From Pseudomonadota bacterium (lineage in GTDB: Bacteria; Pseudomonadota; Gammaproteobacteria; Steroidobacterales; Steroidobacteraceae): a DNA stretch of 64,000 nucleotides. The notes beneath the pieces were generated by a model. The model did no database searches. It saw only the letters and a list, made by a program, of their open reading frames with translations, and was not told the origin of the DNA. The DNA is taken from the NCBI GenBank assembly GCA_021808195.1, contig JAKBCE010000001.1, positions 124,001-188,000 on the forward strand. Direction: 5' to 3'. Below are positions 43,457 through 52,480 of this stretch, one piece after another (within the stretch, counting starts at the first letter, position 1; each line of letters begins with the position of its first letter). The translations under genes were made by a program, and so were the position numbers.

Positions 43457-44923
43457 TTACAAGTCCACGCCACTGTAGGCGAGGTTGAAGGATTTATTGA
43501 TCAGAGGGAAATCCGGCACGATGTTCTCGAGGATGGCGTACTCGAGTGCCGGCCAGTTCTGCCACGATGGGTCGTGCAGGTGACAGCGGCAGATCGAGCC
43601 GGCGGGGCCCGCCTGCAACGCAACGAACAGCGGCCCTCGCCAGCCCTCGATCAGGCCCACGCCGAACGACCCTTGCGCCGGCGCGGTCACCTCGACCGCA
43701 TGCGCGCCCGCGGGCAGCGCAGACAGCAACCGCGCCAAAAGCCGAGCGGACTCGCGCACCTCATCGAAGCGGACCGCAACCCGTGCCCCGACGTCCCCGC
43801 CCTGCTGCACCGCTGTCGCAACTGACAGCTCGGTGTACGGCGGGCATGGCAGATCGACGCGCAGATCGCGAGCCTGCCCGCTGGCCCGAGCGGCCATGCC
43901 AAGCACCCCGAGCCGGGCCGCGAGCTCGGCCGACAAACGCCCGGTGCCCGTGAAACGGTCGCGCACGCCCTCGTGTCCGTCATAAATGTCTCGAAGCTCG
44001 CTGCTCTCGGCAGACACGCGGCGCACCGTATCGGCCAACGCGCCGAGCGCCTCGGCCGAAAGGTCAACCGCAAGCCCGCCGGGAACGATGACGTCGAACA
44101 GGTAACGGCGACCGAATGCGCTCGACACCGAGCGCAGCAGGTCCTCCTTGAGGCGAGAGAACTGCGCGAGCCCGAAGGCGAACCCCGCATCGTTGCCGAG
44201 CGCACCGAGGTCGCCGAGGTGATTGGCGAGTCGCTCGAGCTCCAGGCACACCGCGCGCAGCCACAGCGCACGTGGCGGCACGTCCACCGCGCTCATGCCC
44301 TCGAGCGCTTGGCAATAGGCCCAGGCGTACCCCACCGCCGAATCGCCCGAGGCACGCGTGGCGAGGCGATGGCCCTGCAGAATGGGCAGCTCGGTGAAAC
44401 GCTGCTCGAGCCCCTTGTGCGCGTAGCCCAGGTGCTGCTCGAGTCGCAGCACCTTCTCGCCTACCACCGAGAACCGGAAGTGTCCCGGCTCAATCGTCCC
44501 GGCATGCACCGGACCGACGGCGATTTCGTGCACCCCCTCGCCATCGACCCGCACGAACTCGTAGGGCGCGGCGTGGTTCAGCCAGGGTCTGCGGTCCGGA
44601 TCGCTCGAGCGCACACCGCTCAGATCGAAGGCGGCGCGCTGCAGCCGGGAGGCGACCGGGAAGAGCCCCTCGAGCCCGGGATAGCTCGCCTGGTCCGCGA
44701 GCACGAGTTCGGCTAGCAGCATGCCACGGTCCGTCAGGTAGGCCGCGTAGACAGCCACCTGCCTGCCGGGCTCGCCACCGATCCAAAGTGCCAGCAGCGT
44801 GCCGCCCGCTGCTGCGCTGTCCTGCGCGACCTGCCGCCATTCGTCCACGCCCACGCTCAACCCCACCGCGTGGGGCGCACCGGGCACAGGCTGTGCGCGA
44901 TCCCACCAACGCCTCAGCGGCAT
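43457..44923 (-). CDS. HyfG/NuoCD-like large subunit lacking nickel-site cysteines
   Basis: Protein of 488 residues combining an N-terminal NuoC-like domain and a C-terminal NuoD/hydrogenase-large-subunit-like domain. True group-4 hydrogenases have CxxC near the first third and near the C-terminus; here the corresponding places read LATRASGDSAVGYA and INKSFNLAYSGVDL, so all four nickel ligands are gone. It therefore cannot be a hydrogenase and belongs with the energy-converting-hydrogenase-related (Ehr) proteins. ATG 44923 was preferred to GTG 44953 because GGAG precedes it. Its role may be scaffold or quinone binding. Confidence 0.88.
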   Translation of the reverse strand: MPLRRWWDRAQPVPGAPHAVGLSVGVDEWRQVAQDSAAAGGTLLALWIGGEPGRQVAVYAAYLTDRGMLLAELVLADQASYPGLEGLFPVASRLQRAAFDLSGVRSSDPDRRPWLNHAAPYEFVRVDGEGVHEIAVGPVHAGTIEPGHFRFSVVGEKVLRLEQHLGYAHKGLEQRFTELPILQGHRLATRASGDSAVGYAWAYCQALEGMSAVDVPPRALWLRAVCLELERLANHLGDLGALGNDAGFAFGLAQFSRLKEDLLRSVSSAFGRRYLFDVIVPGGLAVDLSAEALGALADTVRRVSAESSELRDIYDGHEGVRDRFTGTGRLSAELAARLGVLGMAARASGQARDLRVDLPCPPYTELSVATAVQQGGDVGARVAVRFDEVRESARLLARLLSALPAGAHAVEVTAPAQGSFGVGLIEGWRGPLFVALQAGPAGSICRCHLHDPSWQNWPALEYAILENIVPDFPLINKSFNLAYSGVDL

Positions 44924-44960
44924 GGCTCGCTCCGCACGCGCCGGCACAGGCACCGCATCG

Positions 44961-46418
44961 CTACGGTCCCCCGATCAGGTGGGCCGCCGCACGATACCAG
45001 TCAGCCAGGTAGGGTGGGATGTACAGCCCGAGCAGCAGTACGAGCGCCAGATGCGCGAACACTGGCAGCAAGGCCGGCGGGTGCGCCAGCCGGCGCCCGC
45101 TGGTCTCGCCGAACACCATCGGTTGTACCTTGGAGAAGATGCCTGCGAATGCCACGGCAAGGGCCGCCAGCAGAATCGGCGCGGCCCACGGTTGTGTGCG
45201 CATCGCCGTGGTCAGGATGAGAAACTCACTGGTGAACACCCCGAACGGCGGCACACCGAGGATGGCGAGCGAGCCGAGCATCAGTCCCCAGCCGACGGTG
45301 GGCGAGAGCGTGATCAAACCGCGGATCCGCTCCATCACCTGGGTGCCGGCCTTTTGCGCCGCGTGCCCCGCCGTGAAGAAGATCGAGGATTTGGTCAGCG
45401 AATGCACCGTCATGTGCAGTAGCGCTGCGAAGTTGGCGATCGGGCCGCCCATGCCGAAGGCGAAGGTGGCGATGCCCATGTGCTCGATGGAGGAATAGGC
45501 GAACAGTCGCTTGATATCGCGCTGACGCCACAACAGCAGCGACGCCAGAACCACCGATAGCAGACCGAAGCCCATCAGCATCATCGAGGGCAGCTCAGAG
45601 TGCAGCGAACCCTCCACCAGCACCTTGCTGCGCACCACCGCATACAGTGCAACATTGAGCAGCAGGCCAGAGAGCACAGCGGAGATCGGCGTCGGTCCTT
45701 CAGCGTGCGCGTCGGGCAGCCAACTGTGCAGCGGCGCCAGTCCCACCTTCGTGCCGTAGCCGATCAACAGGAACACGAATGCCAGTGCGAGCACCGTCGG
45801 TTCAAGCTGCGCTTTGACCGCATCGAGATGTGTCCAGAGCAGCGCAGACATGCCCTGGGCACCCAGGACCTTGCCGGCCGCGACATACAGCAGAATCGTT
45901 CCGAACAGCGCCTGGGCAATGCCGACGCCGCAGAGAATGAAGTATTTCCAGCCCGCCTCAAGACTGCCCGGCGTGCGATACAGCGTCACCAGCAGGACCG
46001 TCGAGAGCGTAGCTCCCTCCATCGCCACCCACATCAGCCCCATGTTGTTGGTGGTCAGCGCCAGCAGCATGGTAAACATGAACAGCTGATACATGCTGTG
46101 GTACAGCCGCAGCCTGCCCGCAGTGAGACGGCCATGCTCGAGCTCGACGCGCATGTACGGTCGAGAGAACAGCGCCGTCGTCAGACCCACGAAGGCCGTC
46201 AGCGCCACCAGGAAGACATTGAATGGATCGATGAAAAACTGTTCCGCCCCGAGCAACAGACTGCCGTGGCGGATCACCCCGGTGGTCAGCGCGCACGCTG
46301 CAAGGAAGGTCGCCAGACTGAACACCGCGTTGATTTCGGGCGCGCGGCGGGTCGCCCCGAGGACCCCGAGCAGGGCGGCGCCGATGACCGGTAGCGCCAG
46401 CAGCAGCAGCAGTGCCAT
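44961..46418 (-). CDS. HyfF/NuoN-like antiporter-type membrane subunit
   Basis: Integral membrane protein of 485 residues with about fourteen hydrophobic segments, in the Nqo/Mrp antiporter family. It has the proton-channel landmarks WVAMEGATLSTVLLVTLYR (Glu in a helix), GYGTKVGLAPLHSWLPDAHA (Lys in a helix) and SSIEHMGIATFAFGMG. In hydrogenase-4 and complex I such subunits translocate protons. It follows the HyfE-like gene with one base between and precedes the large-subunit gene by about 37 nt. Confidence 0.92.
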   Translation of the reverse strand: MALLLLLALPVIGAALLGVLGATRRAPEINAVFSLATFLAACALTTGVIRHGSLLLGAEQFFIDPFNVFLVALTAFVGLTTALFSRPYMRVELEHGRLTAGRLRLYHSMYQLFMFTMLLALTTNNMGLMWVAMEGATLSTVLLVTLYRTPGSLEAGWKYFILCGVGIAQALFGTILLYVAAGKVLGAQGMSALLWTHLDAVKAQLEPTVLALAFVFLLIGYGTKVGLAPLHSWLPDAHAEGPTPISAVLSGLLLNVALYAVVRSKVLVEGSLHSELPSMMLMGFGLLSVVLASLLLWRQRDIKRLFAYSSIEHMGIATFAFGMGGPIANFAALLHMTVHSLTKSSIFFTAGHAAQKAGTQVMERIRGLITLSPTVGWGLMLGSLAILGVPPFGVFTSEFLILTTAMRTQPWAAPILLAALAVAFAGIFSKVQPMVFGETSGRRLAHPPALLPVFAHLALVLLLGLYIPPYLADWYRAAAHLIGGP

Positions 46419-46419
46419 C

Positions 46420-47088
46420 CTATTCGTGCTCCTTCAACGCCTCGAGGTGGTGCAGGTCGAGGCTCTCGAACCGCTCGCGAATCTGGAAGAAAAACACGCC
46501 GAGCACCAGCACGGCCACCAGCACATCAAGGGCGACGCCGAGCTCGACGACCATGGGCATGCCGTAGCTTGCGCTCATGGCGCCAAAGAACACGCCATTC
46601 TCCATCGACAGAAATCCCACCACCTGCGACATCGCCTTGCGCCGGGTGATCATCATCAGAAACGCGAGCAGCACCACGCTGACAGCGATCCCGACGGCAC
46701 CACGGGTAGCGGTGCTCGCAAGGCGGGTGATCGGCTGCGCCAGCGCAAATGCGAAGACCACGATCACCAACCCCACCAGCATGGTCCCGGACACGTTGAG
46801 CTGCGACTCGGTGTCCCAGTAAATCTCAAGGCGCCGGATGAGCCTGTGCAGCAGCCAGGGCAAAAACGCCACTTTCAGCGCAAGGGTGAGCGCAGCGGAG
46901 AGATACAGGTGCCCCTCCCCGGTCCGCCAGGCGAGCAGCAAGGTTGCGGCCGCCAACACCGCCCCCTGTACGGCATAGAGATTGACGAGCGTCACCACGC
47001 GCCGCTGCGAAAGCATGGCGAAGGACAGCAGAAGCAGCAGCGCCGCGCAGGTATCGAGCAGCTGTTGATATAGCGGCAGATGTGTCAT
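46420..47088 (-). CDS. HyfE-like membrane subunit
   Basis: Membrane protein of 222 residues with about seven hydrophobic segments and a charged C-terminus ending LDLHHLEALKEHE. It resembles HyfE of hydrogenase-4, a NuoK-related subunit, with LKVAFLPWLLHRLIRRLEI and MSQVVGFLSMENGVFFGAM, where the glutamate in a helix is a typical NuoK feature. ATG 47088 is used, as longer ORF readings overlap the HyfC gene. It lies 5 nt after the HyfC-like stop. Confidence 0.9.
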   Translation of the reverse strand: MTHLPLYQQLLDTCAALLLLLSFAMLSQRRVVTLVNLYAVQGAVLAAATLLLAWRTGEGHLYLSAALTLALKVAFLPWLLHRLIRRLEIYWDTESQLNVSGTMLVGLVIVVFAFALAQPITRLASTATRGAVGIAVSVVLLAFLMMITRRKAMSQVVGFLSMENGVFFGAMSASYGMPMVVELGVALDVLVAVLVLGVFFFQIRERFESLDLHHLEALKEHE

Positions 47089-47093
47089 TGCAC

Positions 47094-48044
47094 TCACGCT
47101 CCAAGCAGCACGTGCACCAGCAGGCCGAGCATCGCAAACAGGAACGCCGTGGCGAGGAATTCCGGGATCCGCATCACGCGCATCTTGGCCGACACGGTCT
47201 CGATCAGCGCCAGGCCGCCCCCGGCGGCGGTGAGCTTGATGGCGAGTGCCGGGACGGCGACGAGCAGTCCCATCGGGCCGATGTTCCCGCTCGCCACTCC
47301 CCAGGGCAGGAACAGCGCGAACCCGATGCAGACGTAATTGAACAGCTTCAGCTGCGCGGCCCACTCCATCAGGGCGAGGTGCCGGGCCGAATACTCCAGG
47401 ACCATGGCCTCGTGGATCATGGTCAGTTCGAGGTGCGTCGCGGGGTTGTCGACGGGAATGCGCGCGTTCTCCGCGAGCAGCACCAGAATGAACGCCACCG
47501 CACTGAAGGCAAGTCCCGGAGACAGGCCGATGTGTCCCGAGGCGAGGTGCTCGGTGATCACCGGCAACGCGGTACTCGAGGAGATCAGCGAGGCGACAAA
47601 TATCACCATCAGCAGCGCCGGCTCGGCGAGGAACCCGACCATCATCTCGCGGCGGGCGCCCAGCGTGCCGAATGCGGTGCCCACGTCCATCGCCGCCAGC
47701 GTCATGAACATGCGCGCAGCGGCGAACAGCCCGACAAGGGCAATGGCGTCGGCCGAGACGACCAGCGGCAACCGCGTGGCCATCGACGGGATGATGCCCG
47801 CCGCGAGCACCATCGCGCCGAAGACGATGTAGGGGGCAATCCGAAACAGCGGCGAGGCGTTCTCGGCGAGCACGGCTTCTTTGTGAAACAGCTTGCGCAG
47901 ATTCCGGTAGGGCAGCCACAAACTCGGCGCCCGGCGGTTCTGCAGCCAGGCGCGACACTGGTTCACCCAACCGAGCAACGCCGGTGCTGCGGCAAGCGCA
48001 ACCAGCATTTCGAGCACCTGTGTGATCCAACCGACCGTGCTCAT
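47094..48044 (-). CDS. HyfC/NuoH-like membrane subunit
   Basis: Membrane subunit of 316 residues with about eight hydrophobic segments, homologous in style to HyfC/HycD and NuoH, which anchor the peripheral arm and line the quinone or proton path. Signature stretches are GWVNQCRAWLQNRRAPSLWL near the N-terminus, ILVLLAENARIPVDNPATHLE in the loop that contacts the peripheral arm, and AGGGLALIETVSAKMRVMRIPEF. It overlaps the HyfB-like stop by 4 nt, indicating translational coupling. Confidence 0.92.
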   Translation of the reverse strand: MSTVGWITQVLEMLVALAAAPALLGWVNQCRAWLQNRRAPSLWLPYRNLRKLFHKEAVLAENASPLFRIAPYIVFGAMVLAAGIIPSMATRLPLVVSADAIALVGLFAAARMFMTLAAMDVGTAFGTLGARREMMVGFLAEPALLMVIFVASLISSSTALPVITEHLASGHIGLSPGLAFSAVAFILVLLAENARIPVDNPATHLELTMIHEAMVLEYSARHLALMEWAAQLKLFNYVCIGFALFLPWGVASGNIGPMGLLVAVPALAIKLTAAGGGLALIETVSAKMRVMRIPEFLATAFLFAMLGLLVHVLLGA

Positions 48045-50077
48045 GACATCAACGCCACGGCCAGCAGCACCAGTAACGTGACAAAGCTGTAGAGCAGATA
48101 AACCGAGATGCGTCCCTGCTGCACGCGGGCCACGGTATTCGCCAGTCGCTCGACACCGTCGGCAAGCGGTTCGTACGCCAGTTTCCAGATGCGCTCGCGG
48201 ATCGCAATGTGGTAGCGCGGCGCGCGGTCGGCCGGTGCGGGCAGCTCGCGCTCAATCTCGAAGAAGGACTGGAACAAGTGGCGGATCGGCTGACCAAAGC
48301 CCTCGGCCGTATCCTGCATGCGTGCCGTAAGCGCACCGAAACCGCAGTCCCAGGCCGGTGCGCGGCGCACGCGCTGACGGTAGGTGAGACGCACGATGAG
48401 CGCGGTGATCAGCACCACGGCGAGCGTGGCCGTCAAGAACACCAGCGGCCCGTATGAGACTGGCCGGCCTGGCACCGGCGCGAGCAGCCACCAGTGGGCC
48501 GAGGCCTGCGGAACACGCGCGCCGATCAGCTGCGCGGTGACCGTGCCGAGCGCGCCGATGACCTGCAGCGGGAACAGGCCGAGCAGGAGACAGCCGAACG
48601 CGAGCCAGGTGAGTCCCACGCGCTCGAGCCAACCGCAGTCGTGAGCGTGCGCCAGCGACGGCTCGCGCGGCTGACCGAGAAAGATTACACCGTAGAACTT
48701 CACCATGACGTAGCCGGCGAGCGCCGCGCCGAGCACCACCAGGGCCATACCCATCGGAATCAGCAGGTTCACGAACGCATGCGGCAGATGATCGGCAAAG
48801 AGGAACGACTGCAGCAGCAACCACTCCGACACGAAGCCATTGAGCGGTGGCAGTCCGGCGATCGCCAAAGTCCCGATCAGCGTCAGCCATGCCACCCATG
48901 GCATGCGATGCATCAGCCCGCCGAGCCGCCCCAGATTGCGCTCGCCGGTGGCGTGCAGCACCGAGCCGGTGCCGAGAAACAGCAGGCTCTTCATGAAAGA
49001 ATGATTGAGGCTGTGATACAGCGTGGCGAGTAGCGCCAGTGCGGCCACCGCCGGCAGTCCCGAACCGGCAAAGACGATGGTGAGACCGATACCGGTGAAG
49101 ATGATGCCGATGTTCTCCACTGAGGAGTATGCGAGCAGGCGCTTCATGTCCGTCTGCACCGCCGCGAACAGCACCCCATAGAAGATCGTGAACAGTCCCA
49201 GAATCAGCGGCACGAGGCCCCACCACCACAGCGGATGGCCGAGCAGGTCGAGCCCCACCCGCAGCAGGCCATAGACGGCGGTCTTGAGCATCACGCCGCT
49301 CATGAGCGCCGAGACCGGCGAGGGTGCGGCCGGGTGCGCCTCCGGCAGCCACACGTGCAGCGGCACCAGTCCCGCCTTGGCTCCGAAGCCGAGGAGCGCC
49401 AGCAAGAACGCCACGCTCGCCCAACCGCCAGAGAGGTGTGCTGCGCGCATCGCCGCGAAGGTGAACTGCCAGCTGCCGCCTTGCAGCACCCCGAAGCACA
49501 GCAGCAGGCACAGCGCCCCCACATGCGCCATCAGCAGGTACAGAAAGCCCGCGCGGCGGATCTCCGGAATGCGGTGCTGGGTGGTGACCAGGAAGTATGA
49601 GGACAGCGCCATCGCCTCCCAGGCCACCAGGAAGCTGTAGGCATCGTCGGCGATCAGCACCCATCCCATGCTGGCGAGAAACAGATGGTATTGCAGGCCC
49701 AGCAGCCCCGGCGCGGTACCTTCGCCGGCGCGGAAATAGCCGCCGGCAAAGAGCGAGATGCCGGCCGAGCTGGCCCCGAGCAATACCAGAAACACGCTCG
49801 AAAGCGGATCGAGCCGCAGGTGCATGGGCAGACCCGGCAGGCCGATCGGCAGCACCAGCCGCTCGACACCCCCGCCGAGCAGGCTCGCCCCGGCCAGTGC
49901 CGCCAACGCGAATCCGAGCAGCGCCCCGAGCGGGAAGAGCACCCGGCCGGCGAGCCGCACGCTGCGCGGGCGCAGCAGACCGGCAAGACCAATCGCCGTC
50001 CAGCCGAGCAGGAGCGCGAGGCAGCCGAGGAGCAGCGTGGGAGGTGGGGAAATCACAGGATGCACCGTGCGATGCAT
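48041..50077 (-). CDS. HyfB/NuoL-like antiporter-type membrane subunit
   Basis: Large antiporter-type subunit of 678 residues, first gene of the run. It carries LVAWEAMALSSYFLVTTQHR, GFGAKAGLVPLHVWLPEAHPAAPSP, and SSVENIGIIFTGIGLTIVFA, the Glu, Lys and loop features of proton-pumping NuoL/HyfB proteins. The C-terminal tail is hydrophilic then ends in a hydrophobic helix (VYLLYSFVTLLVLLAVALMS). ATG 50077 gives the longest form; GTG codons at 50065 and 50056 are alternatives. The divergent gene upstream encodes a ribbon-helix-helix protein. Confidence 0.93.
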   Translation of the reverse strand: MHRTVHPVISPPPTLLLGCLALLLGWTAIGLAGLLRPRSVRLAGRVLFPLGALLGFALAALAGASLLGGGVERLVLPIGLPGLPMHLRLDPLSSVFLVLLGASSAGISLFAGGYFRAGEGTAPGLLGLQYHLFLASMGWVLIADDAYSFLVAWEAMALSSYFLVTTQHRIPEIRRAGFLYLLMAHVGALCLLLCFGVLQGGSWQFTFAAMRAAHLSGGWASVAFLLALLGFGAKAGLVPLHVWLPEAHPAAPSPVSALMSGVMLKTAVYGLLRVGLDLLGHPLWWWGLVPLILGLFTIFYGVLFAAVQTDMKRLLAYSSVENIGIIFTGIGLTIVFAGSGLPAVAALALLATLYHSLNHSFMKSLLFLGTGSVLHATGERNLGRLGGLMHRMPWVAWLTLIGTLAIAGLPPLNGFVSEWLLLQSFLFADHLPHAFVNLLIPMGMALVVLGAALAGYVMVKFYGVIFLGQPREPSLAHAHDCGWLERVGLTWLAFGCLLLGLFPLQVIGALGTVTAQLIGARVPQASAHWWLLAPVPGRPVSYGPLVFLTATLAVVLITALIVRLTYRQRVRRAPAWDCGFGALTARMQDTAEGFGQPIRHLFQSFFEIERELPAPADRAPRYHIAIRERIWKLAYEPLADGVERLANTVARVQQGRISVYLLYSFVTLLVLLAVALMS

Positions 50078-50079
50078 CT

Positions 50080-50102
50080 TATTATCATTGGATACACCTC
50101 AA
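50080..50102. promoter_or_regulatory. Divergent promoter of the Ehr-type operon with weak FNR-like site
   Basis: GATAAT on the minus strand (50081-50086) and TATTAT on the plus strand (50080-50085) overlap as divergent -10 candidates. Read on the minus strand, 50089-50102 matches the FNR box TTGAT-N4-ATCAA with two mismatches. The site is weak and may be chance. Confidence 0.3.
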
Positions 50103-50123
50103 ATGTGAAGAGGATTCCCTGCC

Positions 50124-50339
50124 GTGCCTCTGGAAACGCGCACCGCCCGTCTGACCGTGCTGATCGACCCGCGCAAAAAAAGCGTCTTCGAGCGCCTGTG
50201 CGCCGAAGAAGACGCGACGCCCTCGCAGGTCGTGCGACGACTGATCCGCGCTTATATCGAGGAAAAACAAGGCCGGCCGTGGCGGCCAGAGGAGCAGCCG
50301 CCGCCCGCTCAGCGGGCGCGCAGCTCGAAGCAGCGGTGA
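50124..50339 (+). CDS. Small ribbon-helix-helix (CopG/MetJ-type) DNA-binding protein
   Basis: Protein of 71 residues whose first 50 residues look like a ribbon-helix-helix: TRTARLTVLIDPRKKSVFER (beta strand then helix), then DATPSQVVRRLIRAYIEE (second helix). The tail is a Pro/Arg-rich stretch without structure. AAGAGGA lies 9 nt before GTG 50124. It is divergent from the Ehr-like operon and overlaps the 3' end of rlmL by 31 nt. It may regulate the operon; no toxin partner is adjacent. Confidence 0.72.
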   Translation: MPLETRTARLTVLIDPRKKSVFERLCAEEDATPSQVVRRLIRAYIEEKQGRPWRPEEQPPPAQRARSSKQR

Positions 50340-52480
50340 ATGTGCGGGTTGCGCTCGAAGTCCGGCGGGCGGGTCGCCGCGGAGATATCGAGCAGCGCAT
50401 AACTGCGCTGCAGCTCGGGGTCGAGCCGGAAGCGCTGCGCATTGGTCGAGAACACCAGCAGCCCAGCCGGGTCGAGAAGCTGCATGCACTGCTCGATTAA
50501 CGTGCGGTGATCGCGTTGCACATCGAGCACACCGTGCATGCGTTTGGAGTTGGAAAAGGTCGGTGGGTCGAGAAAGATCAGATCGAAGCGCCGGCCGACG
50601 CGTACCGTCTCGGTGAGCCACCGCAGGCAGTCGGCCTGCACGAATTCGTGCTGCGCGCCGGTGAGCGCATTCAACGCCAGGTTGCGCCGCGCCCAGTCGA
50701 GATATGTGCTCGAGAGGTCGACCGAGGTGGTGGAGCGGGCGCCACCCGCGGCCGCATACACCGTTGCCGTACCGGTATAGGCAAACAAGTTAAGGAAGTG
50801 CGCGCCCTGTGCCGCACGCCGCAGGCGCTCGCGGGTCGGGCGGTGATCGAGGAATAACCCGGTGTCAAGGTAGTCGGTGAAATTGACCTGGAACTTCAGC
50901 CCGCCCTCCCCTACCACATGAAACGCCCCCTGGCCGGCGACCTTGGCGTACTGCTCGCCGCGGCGCATTCGCCGCCGCGCGCGCAGCTTGATCCGCTCGC
51001 GCGGCACGCCAGTGGCGGCCGGCAATGCGGCGAGCACTTCACTGCGGCGGCGGCGCACCGCCTGCTCGTCGATAGTGCGCGGCGCAACGTACTCCTGCAC
51101 GTACAGCCAGGTCAGCGCCTCCTCCAGCGTCACGTACTGATCGATAGCAAAGGCGTACTCTGGCATGTCCGCGTCGTACAGCCGGTAGCAGGACACGCCC
51201 TCGCGCAACGCCCAGCCGCGCAGCCGCTTGAGGTTCTTGGTCAGACGGTTGGCGAACATGCGCGCCCCGGGTGTCTCGGCGAGCGAGCTGTCCGCGCGCG
51301 CGAGCGTCCCGGGCTGACGCAGGCTGGCCGGCTCGATGCGCATGCGCAGCAGCCGGCACTCGATCGCTCCGTTCCACAGCGTGTGGGTGCGTGCGGCGCG
51401 GATGCCCAGCTCCATGCCGAGCTGCGGCGCTCCGGTCAGCACCGCTGCGCTCCAACCCTGGAAGTGCTCGCGCATCACCGCACCGAGTTGTTGATGGACG
51501 GTGCGTGCCGCAGCCAGATCCTCGAGGCGCGCCCCGTAGGGCGGGTTGGTACAGAGCAACCCCGCTCCCGGCCGGGCCGGGCGGGCCGCCTCGAGCGCTC
51601 CGACCTCAAATCGCACCCACGCCCCCACCCCCGCCCGCTGGGCGTTGGCGGTTGCGGCACGTACGGCTGCCGGATCGCGGTCGCGTCCGCAGAGCAGGGG
51701 CGAATCGGGCGCCGGGAGATGACACCGGGCACGGGCCTGCTCGAGCAGCCGGTCCCATAACCGTGCGTCGTGCCCGCGCCAGCCCAGAAAGCCGAAATAA
51801 CTCCGGCTGAGCCCTGGCGCCCGTGCCGCGGCCATCAGCGCCGCCTCGATCACCAGCGTGCCGGAGCCGCACAGCGGATCGAGAAACTGCGCGCCCGCGG
51901 CCGCCAGCTGCGGCCACTGGCTGCGGATCAAGACACCCGCGGCCACGTTCTCCTTCAGGGGCGCCGCGAGCGCTTCGCTCCGATAGCCGCGCCGGTGCAG
52001 GCTCTCCCCGGCGAGGTCGATGTAGAGTGTGATGGTCGTACCGTGTGCGTGCGCATGCACGCGCACATCCGGACGTTCGCGCGCAACGTCAGGCCGAGCG
52101 CCGCTCGCCGTGCGCAGCGCGTCGACGATGGCATCCTTCAGCTTCAGCGCGCCAAAGTGACTGTGGCCGATCGTGGGATGGTGGCCCGTAAACTCACAGG
52201 CGAGACTCGCGTCGGCGCCCAGATGCTCCTGCCACGGCACGGCGCGCGCGCCGAGGTAAAACGCCTCGGTGCTCGGCGCCTCGAACCGTGCGATCTCGAG
52301 CAGCACGCGGTTGGCCAGCCGCGACTCCAGACACGCGCGGTAGCCGACCTCGAGCTCACCGGTGAATGCCACGGCAGCGGCGTGTTCGCGCACGCTCTGC
52401 GCGCCGAACGTGCTCAACTCGGCCGCCGCGAGATCAGCAAGTCCACGAGGTACCGTAGCCAGGAATGACAGCGGGTTCAT
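50309..52480 (-). CDS. rlmL: Bifunctional 23S rRNA (guanine-N2/N7) methyltransferase RlmKL
   Basis: Fused methyltransferase of 723 residues modifying G2445 (N2) and G2069 (N7) of 23S rRNA. The N-terminal THUMP and RlmL domain contains LLCTNPPYGARLEDL, the NPPY catalytic motif; the C-terminal RlmK domain contains FVQADCLRWL and DLIFLDPPTFSNSKRMHG. Fusion of both activities is a gammaproteobacterial trait. It overlaps the ClC gene start by 4 nt upstream and the ribbon-helix-helix gene at its 3' end. Confidence 0.95.
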   Translation of the reverse strand: MNPLSFLATVPRGLADLAAAELSTFGAQSVREHAAAVAFTGELEVGYRACLESRLANRVLLEIARFEAPSTEAFYLGARAVPWQEHLGADASLACEFTGHHPTIGHSHFGALKLKDAIVDALRTASGARPDVARERPDVRVHAHAHGTTITLYIDLAGESLHRRGYRSEALAAPLKENVAAGVLIRSQWPQLAAAGAQFLDPLCGSGTLVIEAALMAAARAPGLSRSYFGFLGWRGHDARLWDRLLEQARARCHLPAPDSPLLCGRDRDPAAVRAATANAQRAGVGAWVRFEVGALEAARPARPGAGLLCTNPPYGARLEDLAAARTVHQQLGAVMREHFQGWSAAVLTGAPQLGMELGIRAARTHTLWNGAIECRLLRMRIEPASLRQPGTLARADSSLAETPGARMFANRLTKNLKRLRGWALREGVSCYRLYDADMPEYAFAIDQYVTLEEALTWLYVQEYVAPRTIDEQAVRRRRSEVLAALPAATGVPRERIKLRARRRMRRGEQYAKVAGQGAFHVVGEGGLKFQVNFTDYLDTGLFLDHRPTRERLRRAAQGAHFLNLFAYTGTATVYAAAGGARSTTSVDLSSTYLDWARRNLALNALTGAQHEFVQADCLRWLTETVRVGRRFDLIFLDPPTFSNSKRMHGVLDVQRDHRTLIEQCMQLLDPAGLLVFSTNAQRFRLDPELQRSYALLDISAATRPPDFERNPHIHRCFELRAR

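Noticed and set aside
43457..44923. Active NiFe hydrogenase large subunit
   Set aside because: Both CxxC nickel-ligand motifs are missing; no maturation protease or hyp genes are present.
48252..49664. 470-residue minus-strand frame within the HyfB gene
   Set aside because: Same strand, wrong frame; the HyfB-like frame has transmembrane and channel motifs.
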